This document shows positions 39,299 through 49,902 of a stretch of 64,000 bases of DNA, piece after piece; position 1 is the stretch's first letter; every line of letters begins with the position of its first letter. The stretch covers positions 146,736-210,735 of the forward strand of contig JAHJEO010000024.1 of assembly GCA_018825305.1 (NCBI GenBank). Reading direction: 5' to 3'. Origin of the DNA: Gammaproteobacteria bacterium (GTDB lineage: Bacteria > Pseudomonadota > Gammaproteobacteria > Burkholderiales > Rhodocyclaceae). Under the pieces are notes generated by a model, which made no database searches, was not told the origin of the DNA, and saw only the letters and a list, made by a program, of their open reading frames with translations. The position numbers and the translations under genes were made by a program.

Positions 39299-39844
39299 AT
39301 GACGGGATATTCCACCACGACAGCGCACGATCAGGCACCCCCGCCATCGCGACACGCGGCGGCGGTCGAACGGATCCCGCATATCATCGGCAAGATCTGC
39401 ATGCTCTGGGGCAGCCGCGAGCTAGATGCGTTTTTCAGTCATTTGCTGATGGACTCCCGCGACGGCAGCCGTCATGGCCTCCCGGTCGAAGTCGCCAACG
39501 AAATCCTGTTCCTGATGCAGACCAACAAGCTGGTGCGCGCCTTCCAGTTGATGCGCGGCTCCACCCTACCGCTCGCCGAAGCCTATCGCCTGGTGGACAG
39601 CGGCGACCAGGCACGGCTGGGCGGCGACGCCTTCTCCGATCCACTGGTTTCGCACGACACCATCGAGCGCCAGTCGCGGCGCGGCGGCGCACACGTGGAG
39701 CCGGCTGCGGCCGCAAACGGCAGCCAGCTGGCCGGACTTGGCGAACTGATCATGATGTTCGTGCGCAGCCGCTGGGTGCTCGGTGCGATATTCATCATAC
39801 TGAGCAGCAAATTCGTCTGGCCGGTCATCCGCCCACTGATCTGA
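39299..39844 (+). CDS. Hypothetical membrane-anchored protein
   Basis: 181 residues; I do not recognise the family. The first 130 residues are soluble and mostly helical (VERIPHIIGKICMLWG, DAFFSHLLMDSRDG, VEVANEILFLMQTNKLVRAF), with an Arg/Ala-rich patch near residue 120. A single hydrophobic segment at about 152-174 (VLGAIFIILSSKFVWPVI) anchors the carboxyl end. There is no signal peptide, so a tail-anchored inner-membrane protein is likely. It has its own candidate promoter. It ends seven bases before the convergent methyltransferase gene. Confidence 0.75.
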   Translation: MTGYSTTTAHDQAPPPSRHAAAVERIPHIIGKICMLWGSRELDAFFSHLLMDSRDGSRHGLPVEVANEILFLMQTNKLVRAFQLMRGSTLPLAEAYRLVDSGDQARLGGDAFSDPLVSHDTIERQSRRGGAHVEPAAAANGSQLAGLGELIMMFVRSRWVLGAIFIILSSKFVWPVIRPLI

Positions 39845-39850
39845 CGCTGG

Positions 39851-40993
39851 CTAGCCGCGCGCGCTGCCGGCAACGATGGGAATGCCGTAGAGCCGGCATT
39901 CGAGCGGACCATTGAAGAGCGGGATCTTGCGCTTCGGTTTCAGTCCGATCAGCTTGGGCAGACGCTGATCCGCCGACAGCAGCCAGCAGTCCCAGCCTGC
40001 GAACCTTTTTTTCAGGGCGTCGCCCAGCAGCGGATAAAAGGCCGCCAGTTCGTCCGCCTCGCCGAGGCGCTCACCATAGGGCGGATTGGCCACCAGCACC
40101 CCGGTGGGCATCGGCGGCATACGCTGCAGCAGGTCGGCACGCTCCACCGTCACCAGATCGTCGATACCGGCATAGGCCAGGTTCTGGCGGGCACGGGCCA
40201 CGGCATCGTCGGACAGGTCGCTGCCAAAAATCGGCAGTGGCGCCACGGCGGCCGACCGTCTGGCGGCCGCCTCGCTGCGCAGTTTTTTCCACAGGATCAC
40301 GTCGTAACCCTTGAGCCGGGCAAAGCCGAACTCGCGCTCGTCGCGCGACAGCCCCGGCGCATCGCCCAGCACCATACCCGCGGCTTCGAGCAGGAAGGTG
40401 CCGCTGCCGCACATGGGGTCGAGCAGCGGCACGCCGGGCGTCCAGCCGCTCAGCCGCAGGATGCCGGCAGCAAGGTTTTCCTTCAGCGGAGCAGCGACCT
40501 TGGCCAGCTTGTGGCCGCGCTGCCACAGCGCTTCGCCCGAGGTGTCGACGTACAACGTCGCCGTCTCGGCGGTAAGAAACAGGTGGATGCGAATGTCCGG
40601 TTCGGCACTGACGTTGGGCCGCTCGCCGACCTCGGCGCGGAAGTGGTCGCACACGGCGTCCTTGACGCGCAGCGTAACGAACTCCAGGCTTTTCAGCGGC
40701 GAGCGTACCGCGGTGACATGGACGCGGATGCTGCGCTGCACGTCGAACAGGCGCGGCCATTCGACCTGGCGTGCCATGCGATAGATGTCGTCCTCGGAAC
40801 GATAGCCGGCGCCGGCGACCCGCCACAGGACGCGGGTCGCGATGCGCGACTCCAGATTGACTCGATAACAGGTTTCCCACGTGCCGGCGAAACCGACGCC
40901 GCCGGGTACCGGCGCAACGTCCTCGCCACCAGCGGCGGACACGTCCTCTGCCAGCAACGGCTCCAGTCCGCGCGGACACGGCGCGAAGAACAT
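39851..40993 (-). CDS. RlmL-type rRNA (guanine-N2) methyltransferase, THUMP domain
   Basis: 380 residues from the ATG at 40993 (MFFAPCPRGLEPLLAED), which matches family starts; a TTG at 41119 would add 42 low-complexity residues. An amino THUMP domain precedes the UPF0020 methyltransferase with LLDPMCGSGTFLLEAA (SAM loop) and the NPPYGERL catalytic motif. It probably methylates 23S rRNA at the RlmL site. The RlmK half of the gammaproteobacterial fusion protein is absent, as is common in betaproteobacteria. Confidence 0.88.
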   Translation of the reverse strand: MFFAPCPRGLEPLLAEDVSAAGGEDVAPVPGGVGFAGTWETCYRVNLESRIATRVLWRVAGAGYRSEDDIYRMARQVEWPRLFDVQRSIRVHVTAVRSPLKSLEFVTLRVKDAVCDHFRAEVGERPNVSAEPDIRIHLFLTAETATLYVDTSGEALWQRGHKLAKVAAPLKENLAAGILRLSGWTPGVPLLDPMCGSGTFLLEAAGMVLGDAPGLSRDEREFGFARLKGYDVILWKKLRSEAAARRSAAVAPLPIFGSDLSDDAVARARQNLAYAGIDDLVTVERADLLQRMPPMPTGVLVANPPYGERLGEADELAAFYPLLGDALKKRFAGWDCWLLSADQRLPKLIGLKPKRKIPLFNGPLECRLYGIPIVAGSARG

Positions 40994-41115
40994 CTCGCCA
41001 CGGACCCTCCGCGCTGCGGGCTGCAGCGCCGTCCCGGCGCCGGCAACCCCGGCAGCCGCCACCTTGCGCACCACCCGCGTGCGGGGGCGAAGCGACTCGA
41101 ACTCGTGCGGCGCGC

Positions 41116-41532
41116 TCAAAATGGCTTCACCACGACGAGGATGGAAATCGCAACCAGCACCAGCACCGGCACCTCGTTGAAGAAACGGAACCAGACATGG
41201 CTACGCTCGTTTTTCCCGGCGACAAACTCGCCCAGCAGCCGGCCGCACCAGAAGTGGTAAACGATCAGCCCGACCACCAGGGCGGTCTTGACGTGAAGCC
41301 AGCCGCCGCCGAAGCCGAAGCCGAACCACAGCCACAGCCCGAACGTCACCGCCAGCGCACCGATGGGCGTGACAAAGCGGTAGAGTTTCCGTGCCATCAG
41401 CAGCAGGCGCTCGCGCTCGGCGAAGCTGCCCGCCGGCACCATGGCGAGGTTGACGAAGATGCGCGGCAGATAGAAGAGGCCGGCGAACCAGCTGACGACG
41501 AAAATTATGTGGAAGGCTTTCACCCAGAGCAT
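41116..41532 (-). CDS. hemJ: Protoporphyrinogen oxidase HemJ
   Basis: 138 residues with four membrane helices and the HemJ/TIGR00701 pattern: MLWVKAFHIIFVVSWFAGLFYLPR with the haem-ligand-type H8, LLLMARKLYRFVTPIG, and HFWCGRLLGEF. It oxidises protoporphyrinogen IX late in haem synthesis in bacteria without HemG/HemY. It overlaps the upstream SDR gene by 13 bp, so the two are coupled. Confidence 0.93.
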   Translation of the reverse strand: MLWVKAFHIIFVVSWFAGLFYLPRIFVNLAMVPAGSFAERERLLLMARKLYRFVTPIGALAVTFGLWLWFGFGFGGGWLHVKTALVVGLIVYHFWCGRLLGEFVAGKNERSHVWFRFFNEVPVLVLVAISILVVVKPF

Positions 41533-42410
41533 GCCGTTTTCCTCTTGGCGTCGGCGATGCCGACATCGACGTTGGGATACTTGAGCGCAAGGCGCAATTC
41601 GCGCTTCAGCCGCGTATTGTCGAGCCGCCGCGACTCGCGCATGAACGACAACTGCACCGGCGGCAGCACCTGCTCAGCCTCGGCCCGGGTCACCCGCGGC
41701 GGTTGCGGCAACCCGAAGGCATCGGCCAGCTTGCCGAACCAGTCGCCCATCAGGATATCGGAATCGTCGCTGGCATTGTAGGCTCGCCCCACGCCGCCGC
41801 GCTCAAGGGCGGCAATGCAGGCGCGGCCGAGATCCTCGGCATGGATGTGATTGGTGTAGATGTCCTCTTCCGCCCGCAGCAGCGGCAGGCCGCGCCGCAG
41901 CCGTTCCAGCGGCAGGCGATCAGCGGCATAGATTCCGGGCGCACGCAGGATGGAAATGGCGCAGCCGGATGCGGCGCCGAAGCGCCGCAGCAAGTCCTCG
42001 GCCGCAACGCGGCGTTGCGCCCGTGCCGTGCGGGGAAGCGGTGTTCGTGTCTCGAAAACCCTGTCGCCAGCACAGTCTCCATAGACTCCGCTGGTGCTGA
42101 TGTAGACAAGTCGGCGTGGTAGACTCGACCGTCGCAATACGGCGATCAGCCGGCGCGTGCGTCGATCCGCGGCACCCGGTTTCACCTCTTCATCGGCAGG
42201 CGGCGCGCTATGCAGCACGGCGTGTGCCAGCCCGGCCAGCCGTCGCAGGCTGGCCGCATGATCGAGGTCGCCGGTGATCTGGACGACGCCCAGCGCCCGC
42301 AGCGCCGGATCCCATTCACGCACCAGCGCGAAGACGCGCCAGCGGCGAACGAGTTGTGGCAAGACGCGGCGGACAACATCGCCGCAGCCGATGATCAGCA
42401 ATCTACGCAT
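41520..42410 (-). CDS. SDR-type NAD(P)-dependent epimerase/dehydratase family protein
   Basis: 296 residues. An amino Rossmann segment LLIIGCGDVVRRVLPQL and the YISTSGVYGDCAGDRV block (Ser-Tyr region) mark an atypical SDR of the YeeZ kind. IRAPGIYA-type and HIHAEDLGRAC sequences follow. The dinucleotide loop GCGDVVRR differs from the usual GxxGxxG. The substrate is unknown. Only 14 bp separate its start from the divergent reductase gene. Confidence 0.83.
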   Translation of the reverse strand: MRRLLIIGCGDVVRRVLPQLVRRWRVFALVREWDPALRALGVVQITGDLDHAASLRRLAGLAHAVLHSAPPADEEVKPGAADRRTRRLIAVLRRSSLPRRLVYISTSGVYGDCAGDRVFETRTPLPRTARAQRRVAAEDLLRRFGAASGCAISILRAPGIYAADRLPLERLRRGLPLLRAEEDIYTNHIHAEDLGRACIAALERGGVGRAYNASDDSDILMGDWFGKLADAFGLPQPPRVTRAEAEQVLPPVQLSFMRESRRLDNTRLKRELRLALKYPNVDVGIADAKRKTACSG

Positions 42411-42424
42411 AAGAAAATTATCGC

Positions 42425-43450
42425 ATGCCCTTCAATATCACCCTGCAGCCCAGCGGTCACAGCTTCAGCGCCGCCGATTCCGAACCCGTCCTGCAATCGG
42501 CGCTCGATGCCGGTTTCGGCCTCCCCTATGGCTGCCGCAACGGCGCCTGCGGCGCCTGCAAGGGCAAGGTGCTCTCCGGCAGCGTCGATTACGGCGCGGC
42601 GCAGGAGCATGCCCTGAGCCTGGCCGAGCGTGCCGAGGGCATGGCCCTGTTCTGTTGCGCCAAGCCGCTGTCCGACCTGGTGCTGGAAGTGAAGGAGATC
42701 GGCGCAGTCAAGGACATCCCGGTCAAGATCATGCCCTGCCGCGTGCAGCACATGGAAAAGCTCGCCGACGACGTGATGCTGCTCACGCTCAAGCTGCCGA
42801 CCAACGAGCGCCTGCAGTTCCTCGCCGGCCAGTACATCGAGTTCCTGCTCAAGGATGGCAAGCGCCGTGCCTTCTCGCTGGCCAATGCGCCGCACGACGA
42901 CGAACTGCTGCAACTGCATGTGCGCCTCATCCCCGGCGGCACCTTTACCGACCATGTCTTTCATGCCATGCACGAGAAGGAAATCCTGCGCTTCGAAGGG
43001 CCGCACGGCAGCTTCTTTTTGCGCGAGGACTCCGACAAGCCCATCATCCTGGTCGCCGCCGGCACTGGCTTCGCCCCGATCAAGGGCGTCGTCGAGCACG
43101 CCATTCACAACGGCATCACCCGGCCGATGACGATCTACTGGGGCGCCCGCAACAGCGCCGGACTCTACATGCGCGACCTGCCCATGCAATGGGCGGCCGC
43201 GCACGCGCACATCCAGTACGTGCCGGTACTGTCCGAACCGGAAAGCGAAGACGTGTGGTCTGGCCGCACCGGCCTGGTGCACGAAGCCGTGCTGGCCGAT
43301 TTCCCCGACCTGTCGGGTCATCAGGTCTACGCCTGCGGTGCGCCGGCGATGATCGACGCCGCCAAGCACGACTTCGTCGCGCAAGGCCTGCCCGCCGACG
43401 AGTTCTTCGCCGACATGTTCTCCTTCGCCCCGCCTGCACCGGCCAAGTGA
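42425..43450 (+). CDS. Ferredoxin-domain NAD(P)H flavin reductase (CDP-6-deoxyglucoseen reductase-like)
   Basis: 341 residues. An amino plant-type [2Fe-2S] ferredoxin has C37, C42, C45 and C77 (CRNGACGAC ... FCC). A FAD domain follows with GQYIEFLLKDGKRRAFSLANAP (RxFS motif), then an NAD domain with ILVAAGTGFAPIKGVVEH and YACGAPAMIDAA. It carries electrons from NAD(P)H to an unknown partner. Databases often label such proteins CDP-6-deoxy-delta-3,4-glucoseen reductase, but nothing here points to dideoxysugar synthesis. Confidence 0.87.
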   Translation: MPFNITLQPSGHSFSAADSEPVLQSALDAGFGLPYGCRNGACGACKGKVLSGSVDYGAAQEHALSLAERAEGMALFCCAKPLSDLVLEVKEIGAVKDIPVKIMPCRVQHMEKLADDVMLLTLKLPTNERLQFLAGQYIEFLLKDGKRRAFSLANAPHDDELLQLHVRLIPGGTFTDHVFHAMHEKEILRFEGPHGSFFLREDSDKPIILVAAGTGFAPIKGVVEHAIHNGITRPMTIYWGARNSAGLYMRDLPMQWAAAHAHIQYVPVLSEPESEDVWSGRTGLVHEAVLADFPDLSGHQVYACGAPAMIDAAKHDFVAQGLPADEFFADMFSFAPPAPAK

Positions 43451-43502
43451 GTTCCGGCGCTCATCATCGAAACCGGCACCAGAGAAACCCCTCGGGAGGC
43501 AC

Positions 43503-44636
43503 ATGAGCAAGTACCTGCTGCGGCGCGAGCCCGTCCTCAATCGCCAGAAGGCGATCATCGCCACCCGGCTGATTTCGCACGCGGCATCCGCCGCCGAAGC
43601 CGCGGCGGACTTCAAGCACCTGGCCGACGTCTGGCCGGATGCCCGCACCGTGCTGATCAGCCTTGCCGAGACAATCCCCGACACTGGCCTGCTCGACTGG
43701 CAGTTTCCCGAGAACGTCATGGTCGAGCTTCCCGCCGCACGGCTGGCAGAGCCATCAGTGCAGGCCCTGATGCAGCAGCTCGCCGCTTCGCGCGTGCCGA
43801 TCTGCCTCGACGGCTATCAACCCGGCATGTCCCTGCCGGCGGCACAGTTCCGTTTCATCCTTGCCGATGCCGCCACCCATCCGCGGCTGGACAATGCCCC
43901 CGGCCTGATGCTGGCCCGCCGCCTCGCCAGCCTGCAGGAATTCGACGATGCGATGGATCACGGTTATTCTGGCGCCTGCGGCTGGTTCTTCCTCAAGGGC
44001 ATGCCGGTCGCCGGCAAGCTGAACGCCAGCCACGGCCAGATCGTGCGCGTGCTCAACCTGGTACGCAAGAATGCCGACATCAAGGACATCGAGGCGGCCC
44101 TCAAGCAGGACGTGACGCTGTCGTTCAAGCTGCTGCGCTACATCAACTCGGCCGGCTTCGGGCTGGCAACCCAGATCGAGTCCTTCAAGCATGCCGTGAC
44201 CCTGCTCGGTTACGACAAACTCAACAAATGGCTGTCGCTGTTGTTGGTCACCGCCAGCAAGGATGCAGCGGCGCCCGCCCTGATGCAGACGGCGATCGCC
44301 CGCGGCCGCCTCATGGAAATCCTCGGCGCAGCGGCATTCGACAAGAGCCAGACCGACAACCTCTTCATTACCGGTGCCTTTTCCCTGCTCGACGTCCTGC
44401 TCGGCACGCGCATGGATGCCGTGCTCGAACAGATGACGCTGCCCGATAGCATCAGCAGTGCGCTGCTGCGGCAGGAAGGGCCATTCGGCCCCTGGCTGGA
44501 CCTGGCACTGGCCAGCGAAAGCGGGGATGCAGCCGCACTCGCCGCCAAGGCCGACGTCCTGGGCCTCGCCCCCGAAACGCTCAACCACGCCCAGATCGAA
44601 GCTCTGGTTTTTGCCGACGCCCTGCAGTTCAACTGA
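43503..44636 (+). CDS. HDOD domain signalling protein
   Basis: 377 residues. The amino half (about 1-170) resembles a degenerate EAL domain as in YuxH-type proteins, starting YLLRREPVLNRQKAIIATRL and lacking catalytic residues. The carboxyl half is an HDOD domain: LVRKNADIKDIEAALKQD, LSFKLLRYINSAGFG, IESFKHAVTLLGYDKLNKW. Such proteins act as signalling scaffolds in c-di-GMP and motility control. The ATG at 43503 has an upstream GGGAGG site. Confidence 0.87.
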   Translation: MSKYLLRREPVLNRQKAIIATRLISHAASAAEAAADFKHLADVWPDARTVLISLAETIPDTGLLDWQFPENVMVELPAARLAEPSVQALMQQLAASRVPICLDGYQPGMSLPAAQFRFILADAATHPRLDNAPGLMLARRLASLQEFDDAMDHGYSGACGWFFLKGMPVAGKLNASHGQIVRVLNLVRKNADIKDIEAALKQDVTLSFKLLRYINSAGFGLATQIESFKHAVTLLGYDKLNKWLSLLLVTASKDAAAPALMQTAIARGRLMEILGAAAFDKSQTDNLFITGAFSLLDVLLGTRMDAVLEQMTLPDSISSALLRQEGPFGPWLDLALASESGDAAALAAKADVLGLAPETLNHAQIEALVFADALQFN

Positions 44637-44755
44637 TATCCTGCCCCGAACAAGGCACTTCACAGGAACTCCGCAAGCCCGTCGTTCGCGATATCGCTTT
44701 AGCAATACCCGACACCACGCCACATCCTGACGATGAACTTCTGAAGGGGTCGCCG

Positions 44756-45616
44756 ATGCTCTTCAACCGCCGCCGCATGTTGCTCGCAACCAGCGTGGCA
44801 TTGTTGCTGCCGCTGGCGCGTGGCAGTCTTGCCGCGGCTGGCGGGGGTGGGCGCGTCATCGAAATCGGGCTGATGCCCTACATGCCTACCGCGCGGCTGT
44901 TCGCGGTCCATGAGTCACTGCGCCGGTACATCGAGGCGACCTTCAAACGACCGGCGGTATTGTCGACCGCACCTGACTTTCACACCTTCCAGCGCCGCGT
45001 GCTGGAAGGTGAACTGGACCTGGCGCTGACCGGGCCGAACATCGGCTGGCAAGCCCATCTGGACGGCCCGATGACACCGGTCGCCGTGAGCCGGAAGCTC
45101 GTCGTCATCCAGATCATGGTCGCCAGGGATGGGCCGATCCGGTCCCTTGCGGATCTGCGCGGCAAGGCGGTGGCGACCATCGACGCCATCACCACCACTT
45201 CCCAGACCACGGTGGTGATGCTGCGTGAAGCCGGCCTCGAGGCCGGCAGGGACGTGCAGCTGCGCCACGAGAAGACTCCGTTCAACAGCGCCCAGAACGT
45301 GGTTCTCGGCGAAACCGCAGCCGCCGGCTTCCCCAATGTTTCGCTTCGGACGCTACCGCCGGAGATGCAGGCGAAGCTCCGCATCATCGCGGAGTCCGAC
45401 CCCTTGCCCGGCGTGATGTTCATCAGCCGCAGGGCTCCGGGCATACCGAGCCCGGAACAGTTTCAGGCTGCGCTACTCGGCTTCGCCGACACCCCGGAAG
45501 GCAAAATCTACATTCGGGATCTCGACCACGCAGGCCTGCAGAAGCCCGACTTCAAGCAGCTCAAGATCCTCGACCGCCTGATACCCGAGGTGCGCCGGGC
45601 CATGGCAAAGTCATAA
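44756..45616 (+). CDS. PhnD-like periplasmic binding protein
   Basis: 286 residues. A signal region NRRRMLLATSVALLLP with consecutive arginines could be a Tat signal. The mature part resembles phosphate/phosphonate (PhnD) binding proteins: IEIGLMPYMPTARLFAVHE, DLALTGPNIGWQA, LADLRGKAVATIDA and PGVMFISRRAP. No ABC permease or ATPase gene is next to it. The following gene, 11 bp away, is a membrane GGDEF/EAL sensor, so the likely job is delivering a ligand signal rather than import. Confidence 0.85.
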   Translation: MLFNRRRMLLATSVALLLPLARGSLAAAGGGGRVIEIGLMPYMPTARLFAVHESLRRYIEATFKRPAVLSTAPDFHTFQRRVLEGELDLALTGPNIGWQAHLDGPMTPVAVSRKLVVIQIMVARDGPIRSLADLRGKAVATIDAITTTSQTTVVMLREAGLEAGRDVQLRHEKTPFNSAQNVVLGETAAAGFPNVSLRTLPPEMQAKLRIIAESDPLPGVMFISRRAPGIPSPEQFQAALLGFADTPEGKIYIRDLDHAGLQKPDFKQLKILDRLIPEVRRAMAKS

Positions 45617-45627
45617 CGCTTCCGCCC

Positions 45628-48425
45628 ATGCTCGGCTGGCTCACCAACCGTTCGTTCCGCTTCAAGCTGTCGGCCGCCACGCTGATATCACTGCTGGCCA
45701 TGCTCGGCCTGCTGGTATGGCAGACCTGGATCGTGATCGAGGCAGACCTGCGCAGCCAGTTGCGCGCCGACGTCGGCAAGACCAACATGCTGCTCGCGAG
45801 CGCGCTCGCCCTGCCGCTGGCGCAACGCGACTATGCCACGCTAGCCGACATCGCCAGCGGCGTCGTGGTTCAGCGCAATTCGATCGACTACGTCGTCGTC
45901 GAGGACCATCGCGAGCGGCGCGTCGCCATCGCCGGCTGGGACGCCGGCCGGCCCCTGCCGACGGTCAGCCAGGGCATCGACGACGTGCATGGCGACCATT
46001 TGCACGTGCGGCAGCCGATCATGCTGTCCGGCCAGAAGCTCGGCGAATTCCAGTACAGCGTGTCGCTGGCCGCGGCCGACAGGACGCGGCTTGCCCTCTC
46101 CGGCAAGCTGTTGCGGGTCGGCGCGGTGGGTGTCCTGTTCGGCCTGCTGTTGCTGGTGCCGCTCGGCTTCTGGGTAACCCGCCGCCTCGGCCTGCTGGAA
46201 ACCGCCGCATTGCGCCTCGCCTCGGGCAAGCTCGACGAGCGCATCGACCTGCCGGGCAAGGATGAGCTGTCGCGACTGGCCGGCGCCTTCAACCACATGG
46301 CCGATAGCCTGGCCGAGACCATCGCCGACCTGCGTACCAACGAAGCGCGCTTCCACCATGCCGTAAGAGGGTCCAACGACGGCATCTGGGACTGGGACCT
46401 GATACGCGGCACCTACTATTTCTCGCCGCGCCACAAGATCATGCTCGGTTATCGCGACGACGAACTCGCCAATGACCGTAGCCTGATGGAAAGCCTGGTG
46501 ACAGCGGAAGACCAGGCGCTGCTCGCCGACGCTATACAACGCCATTTCGAGAAGCGGGAGCCCTTCGATTGCGAGTTCCGCATGCGCCACAAGGATGGCC
46601 ACCTGGTGTGGTGCCGCAGCCGCGGCCAGGCGATCTGGAACGCGCTGGGCGAGGTGGTGCGCTTCTCCGGCGCGACCAGCGACATCACGGAACACAAGAA
46701 TGCTGCGGTCGCGCTCGAGCAGCTCGCCCACTACGATGCACTGACCCAGCTGCCGAATCGCACCCTGCTCGCCGACCGCCTCGCCATGGCGCTGGCCCAG
46801 GCCCGGCGCAGCGGCGACCGTGTCGCCGTCGCCCTGCTCGATCTCGACGGTTTCAAGCCCATCAACGATAACCACGGCCATGACGCCGGCGATCTCATCC
46901 TGATCGAGGTCGCCAATCGGCTGCGTGCCTCGCTGCGCGAGGTCGACACCGTCGCCCGCCTCGGCGGCGACGAATTCGTGCTGGTACTGTCGGGCTTCCG
47001 CGAGGAAGCGGAATACCAGCATTCGCTGCGGCGTGTCCTCGTCGCGCTGGCCCAGCCCTATCAGCTGGCGGATGCCACCGTAAGCCTCTCGGGCAGTATC
47101 GGCGTCACCTTCTTCCCCGCCGACGATGCCGACGCCGACACCCTGATGCGCCACGCCGACCAGGCGATGTACCTCGCCAAGCAGGCCGGACGCAATCGCT
47201 ACCATATCTTCGATGCCGCGATGGACCGCACCATGCAGCTGCAGCTGGGCATGCGCCAGCGCATCATCGCAGCGCTGGAAGCCGGAGAATTTCGCCTGCA
47301 CTACCAGCCCAAGGTCAATCTGCGCGAAGGCCGCGTCATCGGGGCCGAGGCACTGATCCGCTGGCAGCATCCGGAGCGGGGAGTCATCGCACCGGGCGAG
47401 TTCCTGCCGCAGGTCGACGACAATGACTCCACCGTGCAACTGTCGGAATGGGTCATCAACACGGCACTGACGCAGATGGAGCAGTGGCGGGCGCAGGGGC
47501 TGGAGTTGGGCGTGAGCGTTAACCTGCCGGCGGGCCACCTGCAGGATGCCGGCTTCGCCGACTTCCTTGAAGGCGCGCTGGGGCGCCATCCGGCAGCAAG
47601 GCCACAACTGTTCGAGCTTGAGGTGCTGGAATCAGCGGCACTGGAGGACGTGGTCGGCGTATCCGCACGCATGCAGCGCTGCCGCGAGCTCGGCGTGCGC
47701 TTCGCCCTCGACGACTTCGGCACCGGCTACGCCTCGCTGGCCTATCTGCGGCGGCTGCCGATCGAGCTGCTGAAGATCGACCAGTCCTTCGTCCGCGACA
47801 TGTTGCAGGACCCGGACGACCTCGCCATCGTCGAAGGCGTGATCGGACTGGCGACTGCCTTCACCAAGACGGCAATTGCCGAGGGCGTGGAAACGATCGA
47901 TCACGCAGTGATGCTGCTGCACCTTGGCTGCGATCTTGCCCAGGGCTACGGCATCGCGCGACCGATGCCGGCTGCGGCGCTTCCAGGCTGGATCGCCGGC
48001 TGGAAGCCGGACCCGGCGCTGGCAGTGGCCGCGCGCCACACGCTGGAACGCCAGGACCTGCCGCTGGCGTCGGTCGAAGTCGAGCATCGCCGCTGGGTGG
48101 ACCTCCTGATGCACCACGCCAGCGATGCGGCCGCCTACCAGAGCGAGGAGGCGCCGCTCGCCACCACGGCCTGCCGCTTCGGCCAGTGGCTGCATGGCGA
48201 CGGTAGTCGTCGCTACGGCGACCTCGCGGAGTTTCGCGCCATCGACGGGCTGCACGAACAGGTCCATGTCATCGGCCGCCGCATCGTCGAACTTTGCGGC
48301 ATGGGCCGACACGACCGGGCGAGGGAAGAACTGCCGCAATTGCTGGCCGGGCGCGACGAACTCGTCACCCAGCTGCACGCACTGATCGCGGTACTCGCCG
48401 GCGGCGCGCACCACAACCGCCAGAC

Positions 48426-48441
<16 letters not shown>
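45628..48441 (+). CDS. Membrane GGDEF/EAL cyclic-di-GMP sensor with PAS and CZB domains
   Basis: 937 residues. Membrane helices at about 13-33 and 158-182 enclose a periplasmic domain. Then come HAMP (about 183-235), PAS (about 245-360), GGDEF with GGDEF at 446-450, EAL with EAL at 574-576 and DDFGTGYASL, and a carboxyl CZB zinc-binding domain (HRRW at about 820, CRFGQWLHGDG, then LHEQVHVIG). Both catalytic domains look intact, so it could make or degrade c-di-GMP. The CZB domain suggests zinc or redox control. It is probably co-transcribed with the PhnD-like gene. It overlaps livF (convergent) by 16 bp. Confidence 0.92.
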
Positions 48442-49143
<702 letters not shown>

Positions 49144-49154
<11 letters not shown>

Positions 49155-49902
49155 GGTAGGCCTCGATCACTTTCGGGTCGCGCTTCACGGCGTCCGGCAC
49201 GTCCTCGGCGATCTTCTCGCCATAGTCGAGCACGGCGACGCGGTCGCACAATCCCATCACCAGCTTGACGTCGTGCTCGATCAGCAGGACGGTGACGCCA
49301 TCGGCGCGGATACCCTCGATCAATGTCTTGAGTTCCGAGGTTTCGGTGGCGTTCATGCCGGCGGCCGGCTCGTCCAGCGCCAGCAGTCTCGGCTCCGTTG
49401 CCAGGGCGCGGGCGATTTCGAGGCGGCGCTGGTCGCCGTAGGCGAGGTGGCGCGCCAACTGGCCGCCGCGGTCGGCGATGCCGACGTAGTGCAGCAATTC
49501 CTCGGCACGGCGGCGAATCGCCGCCTCTTCCTCGCGGGCGCGGCGATGGCGCATCACCGCGCCGCCAACGCCGACTTTTGCCCGCGCGTGGCGGCCGACC
49601 ATGACGTTTTCCAGAGCCGTCATGTTGGCGAAGAGGCGGATGTTCTGGAAGGTGCGGGCAATGCCCGCGCGTGTCACCGCGTGCGGGCTGCCCAGCGGCA
49701 GCGGCGCACCGTCGAAGGTCACCGTGCCGCCGTCCTTCGGATAGAGGCCGGTGAGGACATTGAAGAAGGTGGTCTTGCCGGCGCCGTTGGGACCAATCAG
49801 GCCGTAGATCTCGCCGGTGTTGATCGTCAGCGAGACATCCTTCAGCGCCTGGACGCCGCCGAAATGCTTCCCGATCTTGGTCGCTTCGAGCAGGACGCTC
49901 AT
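49144..49902 (-). CDS. livG: Branched-chain amino-acid type ABC transporter ATP-binding protein LivG
   Basis: 252 residues from the ATG at 49902, which overlaps the livM stop (ATGA). Walker A GPNGAGKTT, LivG-specific ARTFQNIRLFANMTALENVMVG, LAYGDQRRLEIARAL, LLALDEPAAGMNATET and the IEHDVKLVM switch are present. A weak match to the 24-bp repeat encodes KVGVGGA, but that stretch also resembles ordinary LivG sequence. Confidence 0.95.
49556..49579 (+). repeat. 24-bp dispersed repeat, copy 6 (weak)
   Basis: GCCAACGCCGACTTTT, one change in the core and several in the flank, within livG. Because LivG homologues often have a similar protein sequence here, this copy may be coincidental. Confidence 0.4.

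Noticed and set aside
40994..41119. Longer reading of the RlmL-type protein from a TTG at 41119
   Set aside because: The extra 42 residues are low-complexity and unlike family members, which begin at the MFFAPCPRGLE motif.
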